NCBI RefSeq assembly: GCF_001949145.1
Contig: NW_019091486.1
Location: forward strand, 361,745 to 425,744
Length of the DNA: 64,000 nucleotides
Source of the DNA: Acanthaster planci
Taxonomy: Eukaryota > Echinodermata > Asteroidea > Valvatida > Acanthasteridae
Direction: 5' to 3'
The translations under genes were made by a program, and so were the position numbers. The notes beneath the pieces were generated by a model. It was not told where the DNA came from, did not search any database, and saw only the letters and a list, made by a program, of their open reading frames with translations. The first letter of the stretch is position 1; each line of letters begins with the position of its first letter. Positions 1 to 11,621 of the stretch are shown piece by piece.

Positions 1-434
1 TGATCAGATATTTATTGAAGTGTATTCGGTATAACACGCTCGCTTACGCATAGAACACCTCCCGTAGCGGTCTCTCCGCCATCCGGAGCAGCACTCTGTA
101 CGAGTGCTTGTCCAAAGTCGGCTGCGGTAAGCGTAACTGGATGATTGCCTGAAAGATAGAGTGCAGAAGAAAGTAAAAGCGGCTTGTCATTGTGTTAATA
201 GATGTTGGCTTATTCATGTTAGCCGATTGTAGGTGTGGCGGACACAGAAGGAGGGCGCAATTTGGTTTGGGGAAATCTTTGTTCACCCCCAAATTTCCCA
301 ACTTCAAATAGCGCCCTCCCATTGTGTCTGTCATGCTTCATACAAGCTACAAAAGACGACTGACGACATTGACTACTTAATTCGGGTTCAACCTCGTCCC
401 CATCGTCTCTCTGTTTTTTGTTGTTATGTTTCAG
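1..434. other. non-coding flank with a hairpin
   Basis: No gene is recognised here. The stretch contains an imperfect inverted repeat (listed separately) and ends in a strong pyrimidine-rich 3' splice site at 434. Short open frames on the minus strand at 44-334 show no recognisable domain. Confidence 0.4.
241..328. repeat. imperfect inverted repeat (hairpin), about 35-bp arms
   Basis: The left arm begins gacacagaaggagggcgcaa at 241. The right arm ends gcgccctcccattgtgtc at 328 and is its reverse complement with few mismatches. The loop is about 15-20 bases. It could be a MITE end pair or a foldback element. No target-site duplication is obvious. Confidence 0.5.
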
Positions 435-591
435 TAGGGAAGAATGCATCCAACTTACCTGTACCGAGTGCATCGAGCCCATCCGCACATTCCACAGTAG
501 ACAGTGTACCGCTGACTGCGGTACGTCGTGTACCTCTCCGTACCCCAGTACTGGTACGTCCGTCTGCATCTGTGATCTCTGAAGACGAAAG
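435..591 (+). CDS. candidate exon of an unknown gene, cysteine-rich in one frame
   Basis: The segment has a strong acceptor (pyrimidine tract then cag at 432-434) and a strong donor (gtaagc at 592), so an exon is likely. Two frames are possible. In one (codons from 436) it reads as a cysteine-rich tail with eight Cys in 48 residues, spaced C-x4-C-x2-C-x11-C-x3-C-x3-C-x11-C-x-C, ending at TGA 580-582. In the other it is open throughout and Ser/Pro/Val-rich. The cysteine spacing looks non-random, which favours a secreted peptide terminus followed by a 3'UTR intron, but no family is recognised. Any upstream exon lies before the window. Confidence 0.35.
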
Positions 592-3500
592 GTAAGCTTT
601 GAGAAGAAAGTGCCTTGAATGCCCTTGTGACCTAACTAAAGGTCTGCATATCCGGTCATGTTAGATTCTGCGTGTTAGGACTTTCGAAAAACTTTTGTGA
701 CAAACGAATATGCAGGTTTGGTTGGGTTGCTGTTTTGTTTTGCTCTGCTTTGCATTTTTGGTGTCTTTCGTTTGCAGTTTGTTGCTGTTTGCTTTGAGGT
801 GCTTTTTTTTTTAGTTTGTTTATTTAGTCTGTGCCATCTTCTCTGATTGTCAGGGACAATGAAAGTCCAGAGTCTTTTGAAAAACAAATCATGTCCCAAA
901 CTAAGAACACAACAAAAAGCCGTTTTAAACGTACCCTGTTCCATCCACGGTTATTGCCACACTGAAAATCAGTACAGCTCCCAGGATGCAGTGCAGCATG
1001 ACGTCCATCTTGCCTCGTTGACCCACCGTGAACTTCTGTGTAACCGGGAAAAGCACTATATGTAATGGTGCAATTATACTTGCTGTTTCGCTGTTGTAGA
1101 CAGCAACTTATGCAAAGTGCACGTGAAATGGCTATGATGCATTTTTGGTGTGAGATTCGATTTTTTTATACAACCTATTTTTACTTCTTGAATAGAATGT
1201 GTGCAGTCATTATGCATGTATTCAGTTCTGATAGTTTCATAAGACTTAAAGGCGGTGTACACTATTGGTAAAATCCCGAAAATCGGACTACCATATAATC
1301 CAGAGGTATCTTACATGAAAGAAAGTACACAACAGTCTCAATCAGTCTGTTAAATATGCTGTAGTTTTCGAAAAAAACAAAAATGTGTTTGTCTTTTATT
1401 ACGATGGTTGGCCGACCATCGTAATAGAGTTAATTTCACTTCTCACATCACATCCTTTAACAGGCGCCACATTTCTTATGTGTAGTGTTTGCAGATGTTG
1501 TGAGAGTCTCCATTAATGAACGGACGAACTTAAAGGCAGCTAAAAATATACTGACATTCTTTCACCGAAAACACTGTGAACTGAAATTATAGACATCCGA
1601 GTGTTAGGCTTTAAGCAGAAAATAAATTGGATCCGTGTGATGTTGAATTTTATTTAAGGAAAGTTTTTTTTTACGGAAGACTTTGCGAATTCAAATCCAC
1701 CCCTAGATAATAATGGTATGATCCAATATGGCGGCTGTTTCCGAGGACGATGATTTTTGTCAACAAAGAGTACGATTTCCACACGTTAATCCTCCCTTGT
1801 TTTAAGACATAATTCTTTTACTCGTAATTATTTAATGACTCAACATGGTGTTTTAGACTTTCATCGACATGTGAACTGACATGAAAGTGCCGTTATATAA
1901 ACACGATTGCGCGCACGTGCATTATCACATAGGCCTAGTCGTTTGGATGTCACAGACACGAGTTGACTGCTGTGTTCCTAGATGGAGTTTTTCCATGAAT
2001 CCGCAATGAAACATTGCCGCGGAGGCGCATTGCTCCGAGGTAAATTCACTGATTACTCCCAGCCGTTGAAATCTGTTCCTTTTTAAGGGGAATGAGAACC
2101 TGTCATGCTTGTTTCCCACCCTGACCCCGCGGACGTTGTTCTCTTGTACTACGAACGCCCTATAATCCATAGATTTTACGCAAGATAAACTAACAAGACC
2201 TTCAATTTAAGCAGGGTCGCCTGATGTTGACGTTTTCCCGTCATACATCACGATGTCTGGTGGATATAAGACCTCCAACGACGGATTTAGCTGCATGACG
2301 AACTATTCCTAACGACAAATTACCCATTCCTTCATGTGACCAGCAGTTTGGGGATTCTATTTCCAGACAGTCATAGACAGACATGCACTAGCGGGGTTTG
2401 GATTGATACAGTTAGCAGAAACAAAGACGCAGATGAAAGCCTCCAACACTAAAACATGCAGCATAATAGGAAAGCAGCACTATAGCTGACAAGCCGCTTA
2501 TTTATACATGTATAACATCCTTTATATCAATTGAGACAATTCGTGTATTAATGTTTCTCTCAGACTTTAAAATGATGAAAAGATGGAGGAAAATCTCATT
2601 AGTTTGAAATTGTCCTCAACGAGTAATCGGCCTCGGGAACTGATTGCTATCAGTTGTAAATATTATTTAAGAATAGCTGTCACATGGAAAAACAGTTTGA
2701 TTTTATCAGAATGAAGTGTACTATTTGGATTTAAAAATTGGATTTTATTGTCATTATATTTAAGGTCTGACCTGTCTGCGGGTGATAAAGGAGCAAAACC
2801 TTGGGAACATTCTAAATCACCTTTGTGACCATTTCGGCACCCTTTTAAAAATTTATGGTTTTCATTTCCGGACAACATATTTTTGTCTCCCGACCTCGAA
2901 TCCCCCCCCCCTTTTCTACCGACCCTGCTGAGGGGACTTTGCCGATTAAAAAAAGTTGGTTGTGACGACCTGTACAGCAACAGCGCTGAAAATGTCCTTG
3001 TGAAGATATACTTGCTGAAAATATACAGTTTGCTGGTAAGCGGGCGCGGGACCGAGTCCCACTATTCCCTTATTTCTGCACGGCCATCGGCTTTACAGGC
3101 AAAATGTGTAAATGCCTGGTCTTTTAAAAAGTGTATGAAGTCGCCCCATTTCAAAAAATTCTGCATAATTCTCATTTTCTACTCACCCTGTTTTGGCTCT
3201 TGCTAAGAAAAACAAAATTCTCATTCTGCAGACCCTTTCTGCAGAATGACCAAGAAAAATTATAAATTATTCTTCTGAAAAATTATTACAGAGCAGTTAG
3301 GCACTAACATTTTTGCAACAATAATAATGGTGTCTACACGTTGGCAAACTCTAACGAGGCAAAGCAGCAATGTCCCACGCCACATCGATGGCAACGTGTT
3401 TTCAACGGTATTCGTAATCTCACATCCACCCCCCTTCCTGAAATGCTAGTAAACTATGAACATTCTTCAAATCGTTACATGTTGTTCATAAAAACACATA

Positions 3501-6500
3501 CGGAACAGCGGGGATCCAAAACATCTCAAATTATCTATGGCCATATAATAGCCCAAAACTTTTCTGGTTGGGTTTCATCAATCTAGGGTTAATTTGATGT
3601 TGAAAGCAAACAGGAAGTCACAATTTTCGAAGTTGAAGAAGACGTTTCACATCAAGACGAATATCGTTGGAAATGTTACTCTTTCGCCAAAAGTATGTAT
3701 GCCTTTGCCTAATGGCCTCGTACCCAGAACAACTCCAGCCTCTGCTGAGATTTGACTAGTGTCCAGCATTCTTGGTGTAGGTGAAACAAGCAAGAGCTCA
3801 TATAGTCTAATGGCGTGTGTATTCGCTACTAGAGCGTTTGGCTTCAAAATGGCTGCCGCGTCACATGTGTACAAGCTCGTTATCCTTTCTGCGTAACTTG
3901 ACATTAGGTTGGTCTCCTTTCACCAAGATCTAAAGCGCTGATTTTGGGCTAGTTGAGGGCGCTGTGCATATACCTTGTGAGTTGCATTGACCGAAAGAGG
4001 CTGCGTCACGCTGTTCAAGGGTTAATAATCATACAGGTTTACTTACTTAAGCATCATGTGGCTTCATTCTCAGACTTACTCGTAATTATCAGCTCATGCA
4101 ATGCCTTCGTATTCGTCAAACAGTCTTGTAGAGTCAAACACTGAATCTGTCACGTCATGAAATGATTCCCACCATTGCGTTCAAAATGCAATGCGATTTT
4201 TTGTGGTCAGATCAAGTTTTGCGCTGCGAATTTGCAATAATTTCAACTTGAGCGAAGTTTTGCTGCTAATCTTTCGTGATGTCTAGTTCGCTTTGCTCTC
4301 ACACTCGTCCGAAGTATGAACCGGTCATAATTTTCTCTACTATGCGCACAGCATTTTAGTCACTTTCAATTGCGCATGCTCAGCGTGTCCTGTGCCAAAC
4401 GAGCATAAACGAGAGTTTCCACCAATGGACTCGCACTGCACATTAATTTGTGGATTATTAATATGGGAGTTGTTACTTTGGTTAATTATTTCATTTTGCG
4501 AATGAAAGCAAGTTGGATGTTGTCGAGGGAAAGGCTTAATATTATATTTCCATGTGCAAGTTCATTTATTCACCCGTTGATCACGAAGTTATAAACTTGA
4601 TACATTGGCCATCTCACACGATTTCATGAGGAAAAGAGACAGAATTCAACAATCAGTTGCCAAAAAGCTGGGGTGGTGTAGAATACTTTTGAAAAAAAGG
4701 AATAAAAAGTACAGCGTGCAATACCACCAACCAATCACTTGAGATATGTTCCTATGACTAACACGTTTCTTGCTCAAAATGACAGGCATGGCAGAGGCAC
4801 AATTTCTACATTTATCTCAAACGGAAATGTGTCCTATTTTGAGGAATAATTGGAAAATTAGGGAAATTTCGTTTGATGAAACGGGGTAGCATGCTGAAAC
4901 CTCAGATGTGACAAGAAATGTGTCTTTGTGAAGTTTACTCTTCAGACTTGGTAAACAGTAAAAAATCCAACTTGCAAATGTTTCATTGAAACAATTTAAA
5001 GATTGATGGAATGTTGAAGCAGCAAACACATTGATCTCAAAACTAAATAGTACTTAGTTTCAATGAAGCTGTCTTGCTTGCGCAGTGTTCTACTAGTTGT
5101 ACATGTTAACGGGGTGAGTTGTTCATAGTATTTGCTGAAAATACTTCATTTATCAATAGTTTGGCCTTAGTAGAATAGCGTGGTGTTGAAAGGCTTTGGA
5201 AATTCGCAAATCGCTTATCAAATTTCATCTTCTCCGACTCATTTTTTTTCAAAATACATGCTTGAAAACCCGTGCTCGCCGATGTGAAAGGTTTCACAAT
5301 TTACTTATTCCATTGCCCTGAAATATTTCAGAAAGGTGTTCCTTCAGGCACATTGTTTTGGAACAACTGCTTCGTGGTTTCGATTATCAAATCTCCCTCG
5401 ATACACTGTTTGAAATTCTTCTGAACTTTGACATAGATAATGATATCCATCCCCGTTATAAATATCCTGTTCGTGTACAAAAAGTTATTTTGTACTTAAA
5501 CAGATTTTTATTTGTGGATTTATAAAGACGTTTGTGGAAAACAAAACAACTTAGACGAGGTTGGGGGAGGCTGCCTATAAAGTTGAGAAGGTTACGCTTT
5601 TCACAGCTGGATGACATGTATTAACATGTTTGAATTTTGTTTAGTGCGTTGAGACTTTTTTGTCCTCACCTGATTGACGCAGTATAGGATCACAGTTGCT
5701 ACTCAACTACTCCATAGTGGAACGCAATTGGGTTATGTGCATTAGTTTTTGTTTTCTTTCAAATTTAGTCACGGTTGGCAGGATGGCAGGTAAAAAAAAT
5801 GGCAAATTTTGTTTTAGTAGTTCTTATTTTGTTGGCATGTTAAGGATGACTTTAAATAAAACTCTTTATCTGCAAAGGCATTACCTGTTACTCGCAATTA
5901 CGGAAAACACATGGAAAATGGCAAAACCAGCGTTATTGAAGTGGTTTTGTGCTCCAAAGTCAATATACAAATTTATGTTACTTCAATTTACAGAAGAAAA
6001 CTGTACATTTTCAAAGCTTGTCGATGGGTTTCTGTTGTAACACAACACACTATGATGCACAGTCACAAAGTACGTCTGTTACAAAGATTCTCTAGCTGTT
6101 ATTTACTGATACATTTTACAGAAAACTCATCGTAGAACAACAGAACTAAGTACAGACAAAAACCCACAACTGGATGAATTTTCTATTTAGCCCCTGTTCG
6201 GACGGAGTGCGGGTTCAGAAACAAGTAGTTTCTGGGCGAGAGATTTTTGCGGGGGCCAGGTTGGAATACTTTTAAGTAACATTTGTAGTCTCGGAAAGTC
6301 GGGATGAATTGTGGATGATTTGTACAAGACTTGAATGGCCAAGCGCAGACACAGAACAAAACAGTTGTGGCATGGGGGATATATGGGGGGGATTTCTTTA
6401 ACATTATTATCTGTGATGAGGGGTCAAGCTAAATGGAGGGAATATTTATAGGTTTTTAGGAGGAAGAAAATGAAGAAAAAATTTAACAGTAGACGACATT

Positions 6501-6727
6501 GGTTTTCTCTCACATTAGTCCAAAAGAAAGAAAAGCAAAATTTTTACTTTCCCACTCTGCATGCTCGTTCTCTTTCAGATACGAGTGTTTCTTTGTTGAC
6601 AGCAAATTGAACTTGAAGTCGAATTTACTGTCCAGAACATCTTATGAGGCAATTACTTCTGAGGTGTAACTTAAACACACAAAAAATATCCAGTAAGGAC
6701 TCTCCTTACCTTATATTCTTCTATTTC
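592..6727. other. intergenic or intronic, no gene recognised
   Basis: About 6 kb of AT-rich sequence in which I see no supported coding exon. Open frames here are short and lack splice context or domains. Two promoter-like words occur without a gene to attach to: a YY1-type caatatggcggc near 1724 and a TATA-like gttatataaac near 1891. Neither is claimed as a promoter. Confidence 0.4.
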
Positions 6728-6896
6728 GTGGGACCAGTCTGCCTCAGTGCGGTTGACGATGGCAATCCTTCAAAATGAAGTCTCTCCAGTTCAGCGTCCG
6801 TCAAATACCTCGAGGACCACCTCGTCGAGAACTGTAAAGACAAGCCTGGGGAGCTGGATTTTATATCCCGGCGCAATCCCGGACTCCTGCATGTAG
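6728..6896 (-). pseudogene. decayed exon with two in-frame TGA codons
   Basis: On the minus strand the segment from about 6896 to 6712 is bounded by an acceptor (tacatgcag) and a donor (ATATAAG then gtaagg). The phase-0 frame starts ESGIAPGYKIQLPRLVFTVL and ends VNRTEADWSHEIEEYK, protein-like on both sides, but is interrupted by two TGA codons in the middle. A second frame is open through most of the exon but ends at TAG just before the donor. The family is not recognised. Pseudogene decay is the simplest reading; selenocysteine read-through is possible but unsupported. Confidence 0.3.
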
Positions 6897-8477
6897 ATTT
6901 TACAAAAAACAAACCACAGCTAAAAGAAATGATGTAATGATGAAAGGGGGAGGGGGTATATCAACGCACAGGGTCTTCTGTCCGGCTCTTTTTGAAATGA
7001 TGAGAGAACAGCGAAAGCAAACAAGTCGGATCTTGTAACGAAAACCAAACAAGTGTAAATCCATTGAGAGGAAACCTTTCCTCAAAACAATAATCTATTT
7101 CCTGTATTTCCGTTAACTTTGTTTTATTGAGGGATATTTATCAAAAGAAAAATGAATATCATGGCTGACCAGGACCCGGATGCTTTCCCTCTCGCTAGTA
7201 TGTACCATTTTGTAAGATTGTGCTTAAATTACGCTATTGTAAGTTATACTGGGACCTATACCATACCACTGTTCGAACGATCGCTTGCTCTTTGCAAAAC
7301 AACCAAGGCAATTTTTTATCGTACAGTTGGTGATATATTTTTAGTGCACCGTATACTTCCTGGTGTGCAAGGCTCATTTGAGTGTACATCGTCTCCTCCA
7401 AGTCTGCATTAGTCATACTTATTTCTGCTAAACTGTTTTGTTTGTTTAACTTGTGACGTTTAAATTTCAGAGAATTATGCTCAAATTCACAATTTCGTGG
7501 GCATCGAAGCAAATGGGATTAAGATAAAGATATAGATAAAGTTGAAAGAAATTATAAAGTGTTTCCATCAGAGGCATATTAATGACTTTTAGTGCAATGA
7601 TGAGAGTAATTTCACGAGGCTTTGCCTCGTGCAATGGAACATTTCGTCTTTTCCCTTATGAAATTATTGTTAAGTGTAATTTTAATTATTTTAAGCATAA
7701 AACATTCATCGTTTGTTTTAAATAATACCTGCATAATAAGTCCGTCGTCATTATTTTCTCCTCTGTTAAGAGAAGAAACGGTCCTCGCGATTAACGGCCG
7801 CCATCTCGCGAAACAGTTTTGTGTCCGAAGCACGGCCAGCGCACTGGTGGAACCGTGCAATGTTAGACTTCTTTCTGTCCCTATGTTACTTTCTGGACCC
7901 AGTCAAGTGAAACGAAGTTCTATTCAAAAGGTTCCGTTGAATATATAGGACGGATATTTTAATTACGTGATCAACAATCCAACAATGCCAGGGCGAGGAT
8001 CTATGCAGGCATTGCATAAAATAATTATAATGTAAAAATAATAGCTTTATGTATGTCAGTCAACTATAATACATTTTGAAGGTTGTGGAATTCTTTGTAA
8101 GATCAGATTAAGTGAACTGACGGAACTCACTGTGACCTGCGCAGAGTACTGTAGTCCAGATGAATCAGTGAACCTGCCAGGATGACGGGAAAGATCGTCT
8201 CATCCAATCTACATGATAGACGACCTTAGGTCGGGTCGAATAACGTTCTCATAATTGTTTAATTAACACAAAGGATATTTAGTTTCTCTCTTTTTTGAAA
8301 CTTGTGTCTATGAGGGTATTTTCCTCTTTCAAAAGTGCGAGAATTAGTTTGTACCACATCCGTCACACATTTGAACTGTCCAGAGTCGGGAATGCGACCG
8401 AAAATCACTCCACCGAGCGACCGCTTGCACATTTTGTGCGGACCCTTACTAGCTGTTTCCATCTTAATGAGGTTCAT
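6897..8477. other. intergenic, no gene recognised
   Basis: AT-rich sequence. A perfect 8-bp stem with a 3-base loop (cacgaggctttgcctcgtg) lies at about 7614-7632. A weak open frame on the plus strand near 7152-7412 has no splice or domain support. Confidence 0.35.
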
Positions 8478-8830
8478 TTAACCCTAAAAGAGCCGGGTTA
8501 CTTTGGCCCATCTCATAGCGGGGGAGGGGGGTTGCTCCCTCCCCAGAACTCAATTATACCACGCCCGATTTTTTGGGAACTTGACATGCTTGTACAAACT
8601 CTCCTCATCGCTACAAATGGGAAATTTGAATTCAATCAAACATATGGTTTTGTTGTTACGGTCATTTGAAGTTCAAGGTTGTATGCGTGCCAGTACGCGT
8701 GCGTGAATGAGTACGGCAGGGGAAAAAGTATTCAATTTTGGCTGACCCGTCTCGGGAAAATGCGTGCTGCGCGAGAATGGTACGTTCAATTTTTGCAACA
8801 ATGGTGTCAAACTGGCTGCAAGGAGTAACT
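8478..8830. repeat. dispersed repeat C, copy 1
   Basis: It starts with ccctaaaagagcc and continues into a block shared with 56880-57228. Both contain a near-identical ggtcatttgaagtt core followed by a related run ending in ttttggct. The sister copy has inverted termini of the type ccctaaaagagcctgg, so a non-autonomous DNA element is likely. The right end of this copy is not clear. Confidence 0.4.
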
Positions 8831-9424
8831 CTCAAAATTCTTCAAGGCTCAACTCCGGCGAAAAATGCGCTGCAGCGATATCGGAAAAAAATGTCGGGGG
8901 TGGATTCTGCGCCGGCTCTATTTAAGGTTCAAGCACTATTATTCACATTAACCTCCACAGTGGGAAGGAATCGTGTTCGTCGTTCCAGTGATACAGTCAG
9001 TCAATTTTCTTGATAACAGATTTAGCAGTATTGGACGGGGTTCAATACTAACGGGACTGTCTGTAAATCTTAGGGCCAATCCAGGGTAGTTTTCGGGGGG
9101 TAGGGTGGCTGCTATAATTGGGAACTGTCTTTATGTCAGCTTTTAAGTTCTTTATGAGGCGAATGGACATGGATCCCACCCCCTCCCGCGACCTGTCACC
9201 GTGTAAATTGGGCTACAACAGACAACCTATTACACGGCCTTATACCTAACCATTGACATTAGGGAATGCAATGCAGGAAAACTTGAGAGGGATGCTACGA
9301 TTTATTTCCGTCAAACGGGATCGGTATCATGCCTATTTTTCGCAGTTCCCAAATTGCCCACAACATCCGGCTGGGCTCATTTAATTAACTTAATTTATGG
9401 GGGGGGTCAGTTTGACGCAGTTTT

Positions 9425-9612
9425 TCTTCCTTCACCGTTGCAGCAAGCCTGGGTTCGATTCCCAGCTTGGTCCACACGTGGATTGGGTTTTCAGTCCCTA
9501 CCTGCTTTTTTTCTGGGTTTTACGCAGAATGGTCTCCTGTCCTCCTACCTCTATAATTGCAATGACTAATCATTACCCTCATTAAAGAGGACACAAACAA
9601 ATTTTAAAAAAA
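9425..9612 (+). mobile_element. tRNA-derived SINE fragment
   Basis: It holds a polymerase III box-B-like ggttcgattcccagc, followed by a body (ggattgggttttcagtccct, then a cctacctctataattgca-type stretch and cattaaagaggacacaaa) and an A-rich tail. This matches the layout of invertebrate deuterostome tRNA-SINEs. The 5' tRNA half is degenerate and cannot fold as a functional tRNA. Confidence 0.55.
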
Positions 9613-10974
9613 AGAATTTATATCTTCGCTCTCTTCGCTGCTCTCTGAAGTAAAGTCCGTAGCTGCCAAATAGTACCCCACACAGACGTGATTACTGCTG
9701 CATGGAACCACTAAGCAGCAATCTGCTATGTAACTTTCGCTTCACCATTCGGTTATTATACAATCACGTGTAAGAGACGTGGAAACTTAGTGACGTCTTG
9801 CCATTAATGATGTTGACGGTGCGGTTGAGCCCCAAGACAAACTTCTGTTTAGAGAAAAGTGGTTTTAGGGCACTCGCCCTTTGCACATAGTGCCATTGTG
9901 TTACTCTGAGTACACTGTGGGTGACTGTTTCATGAAGCAAGCATATTTGTAAGCACACGCATCTCAATGTACCCGTCATCGCTTGGGGTTTTGCAGTCGT
10001 TAGGCCTGCAGCACGCAGTGGCCGTCGACATAATGCTGGATCACCCGATTGGCTGATGAATCAATAATAAAAGTCACCTAGATTCAGGTGGTTTACATGT
10101 TTGAACGGAGAAATAATGATGTCTCATTATGACCACACTGTTGGTCGTTTTAGTTGTCAGTACATTCTAGTCTGGACACAACACATTGCACTTCACTGGC
10201 CAAGTTTTTAAACTGTGTCCAGGACAATAGTCTCGCCATGGTCCACAGCAACCAAGTGTTACAGTGAATGGTGAGTTTTTCCCCTTATTTGACTCGGTAT
10301 GGCGTGGTACTCAGAAATTACTCTCGACGGAGTGATTTTGTTAAGATAAAAAATCTCCAAACGACTAAAACAAAAGAAGGCTTGGATATTCCCAAAGTCA
10401 CAACAGCTGACATGAAACGCGATTTCCAGAGTTGATGTACCAGAACGAAATAAGAACTCGAAAATCCAGGATATATACGATACAGTTATCGTGCTCTTGG
10501 AAAACTTTAAAAAGTACACAATCATATAGATGGCCAACATTTATGATTAGGGATCTTGAGAGAAAGTAATGCAGGTGGAAATGCCGGAACAGTGACATAG
10601 GTCTGAGAAACACAATCACTCTTGTTGATATGATGGTCATGCTGCAGAGAATAGTTCTTGAGTCGCTGTCTATTCTTGTCATTCCACTCTTAATTGTAAC
10701 CACACGGCGAAGGACAGTTACCCCAAACCAACGCAGATCTACACACCAAACCATCCACGTGTACTTTTACAAGCCCGAGCTGTGGAAGAGTCTGCAAGTC
10801 GAGGATCGGCCTCAACCGTCACACCAGGAGATGCAGAGTTCCCTCTGACGGATGCCAACCATCCACATAGCTCTTTTAGAACTTCACTTCGTTAAACTAA
10901 ATCGGAATCTGTAAATGTTTTCACATTTGACATAAGAAAACCTCCAACGTGGACTGATTTACTTTTGGTCGTAG
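9613..10974. other. intergenic, no supported gene
   Basis: An open frame on the plus strand near 10630-10848 has a short hydrophobic stretch but no splice sites or recognisable domain. It could be an upstream exon of the candidate at 10975, but I cannot show a join. Confidence 0.3.
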
Positions 10975-11226
10975 CAGCGTCCGCTGCTAACGGCATACAA
11001 AGAAATCTGGCACTGCGTGGAAGAGACAGCCTTGTCAAGATTTACAGCGGGGAGGAAGCCGTGGCTCAGATTCTGTTTGCATTCGCCGGGGTTTACGCAA
11101 GATGTTTTCCTTTGCCCGACACCAGGAGAGGATTACCTTCCCTGCGTCAATATGACCAATGCTTGTAAAGTCCTTAAGCCAGGCTATGACATCTGCCAAC
11201 AGTTTATTCTAGATCCCTGTTTGTGA
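10975..11226 (+). CDS. candidate terminal exon, cysteine-rich, unknown family
   Basis: Directly after a ggtcgtag acceptor the frame is open for 83 codons to TGA at 11224-11226. It starts QRPLLTAYKEIWHCVEE and ends with repeated cysteines (FLCPTP, LPCVN, NACK, DICQQ, DPCL). The composition looks coding, and the seven cysteines suggest a secreted or extracellular C-terminus. No donor is needed if it is the last exon. No upstream exon is identified, and the domain does not match CRD, LDLR-A or EGF spacing by eye. It ends 396 bases before the GT92 start and may belong to an unrelated gene. Confidence 0.35.
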   Translation, partial: QRPLLTAYKEIWHCVEETALSRFTAGRKPWLRFCLHSPGFTQDVFLCPTPGEDYLPCVNMTNACKVLKPGYDICQQFILDPCL

Positions 11227-11530
11227 TAAAGGTGGCGATTGTTTCTATAATTGGTTCTTGTTACTTTGAAACACCAACCTTATTTTGACATTGGCAATAA
11301 TTATGCAGTCCTTATACACAGAATTAAGACAATAGAGGTTATAAACACTTGTGCTTAAGTTTCCAAGAAATCGGAAGTCTCAAGCACACAACCCATTCTC
11401 AAACTTTTCAGTTGTGGATACCACCTTGTTCGATCAATTATATACTGTTATGTCGATTCTTGCAGTTACATTATGTGACCGTACAAGATACATTCTTCTT
11501 TGTTGGATCTAAACCCAAAGAATAATTAAT

Positions 11531-11550
11531 TTCTTTTCTTTCCTTCTCAG
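11531..11550 (+). other. 3' splice site in the 5'UTR of the GT92 gene
   Basis: A pyrimidine-rich tract ends in ctcag at 11550, 71 bases before the GT92 start codon. It suggests that the coding exon is preceded by a non-coding 5' exon further left. Confidence 0.4.
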
Positions 11551-11621
11551 AAAAAAACACATAAGACACCGCCGTCTGAAGTTTCTGCTCCCGCTGTTTT
11601 TGTAACTGGTTTTTAATTAAG

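Noticed and set aside
1925-2170. 81-codon minus-strand frame with three cysteines
   Set aside because: No acceptor/donor pair fits it and no family is recognised.
7152-7412. 86-codon plus-strand frame beginning MNIMADQDPDAF
   Set aside because: No splice signals or recognisable domain; composition fits AT-rich chance.
9431-9480. Possible tRNA gene (box-B-like sequence)
   Set aside because: No acceptor, D or anticodon stem pairs can be drawn around it, and the downstream sequence is SINE-like.
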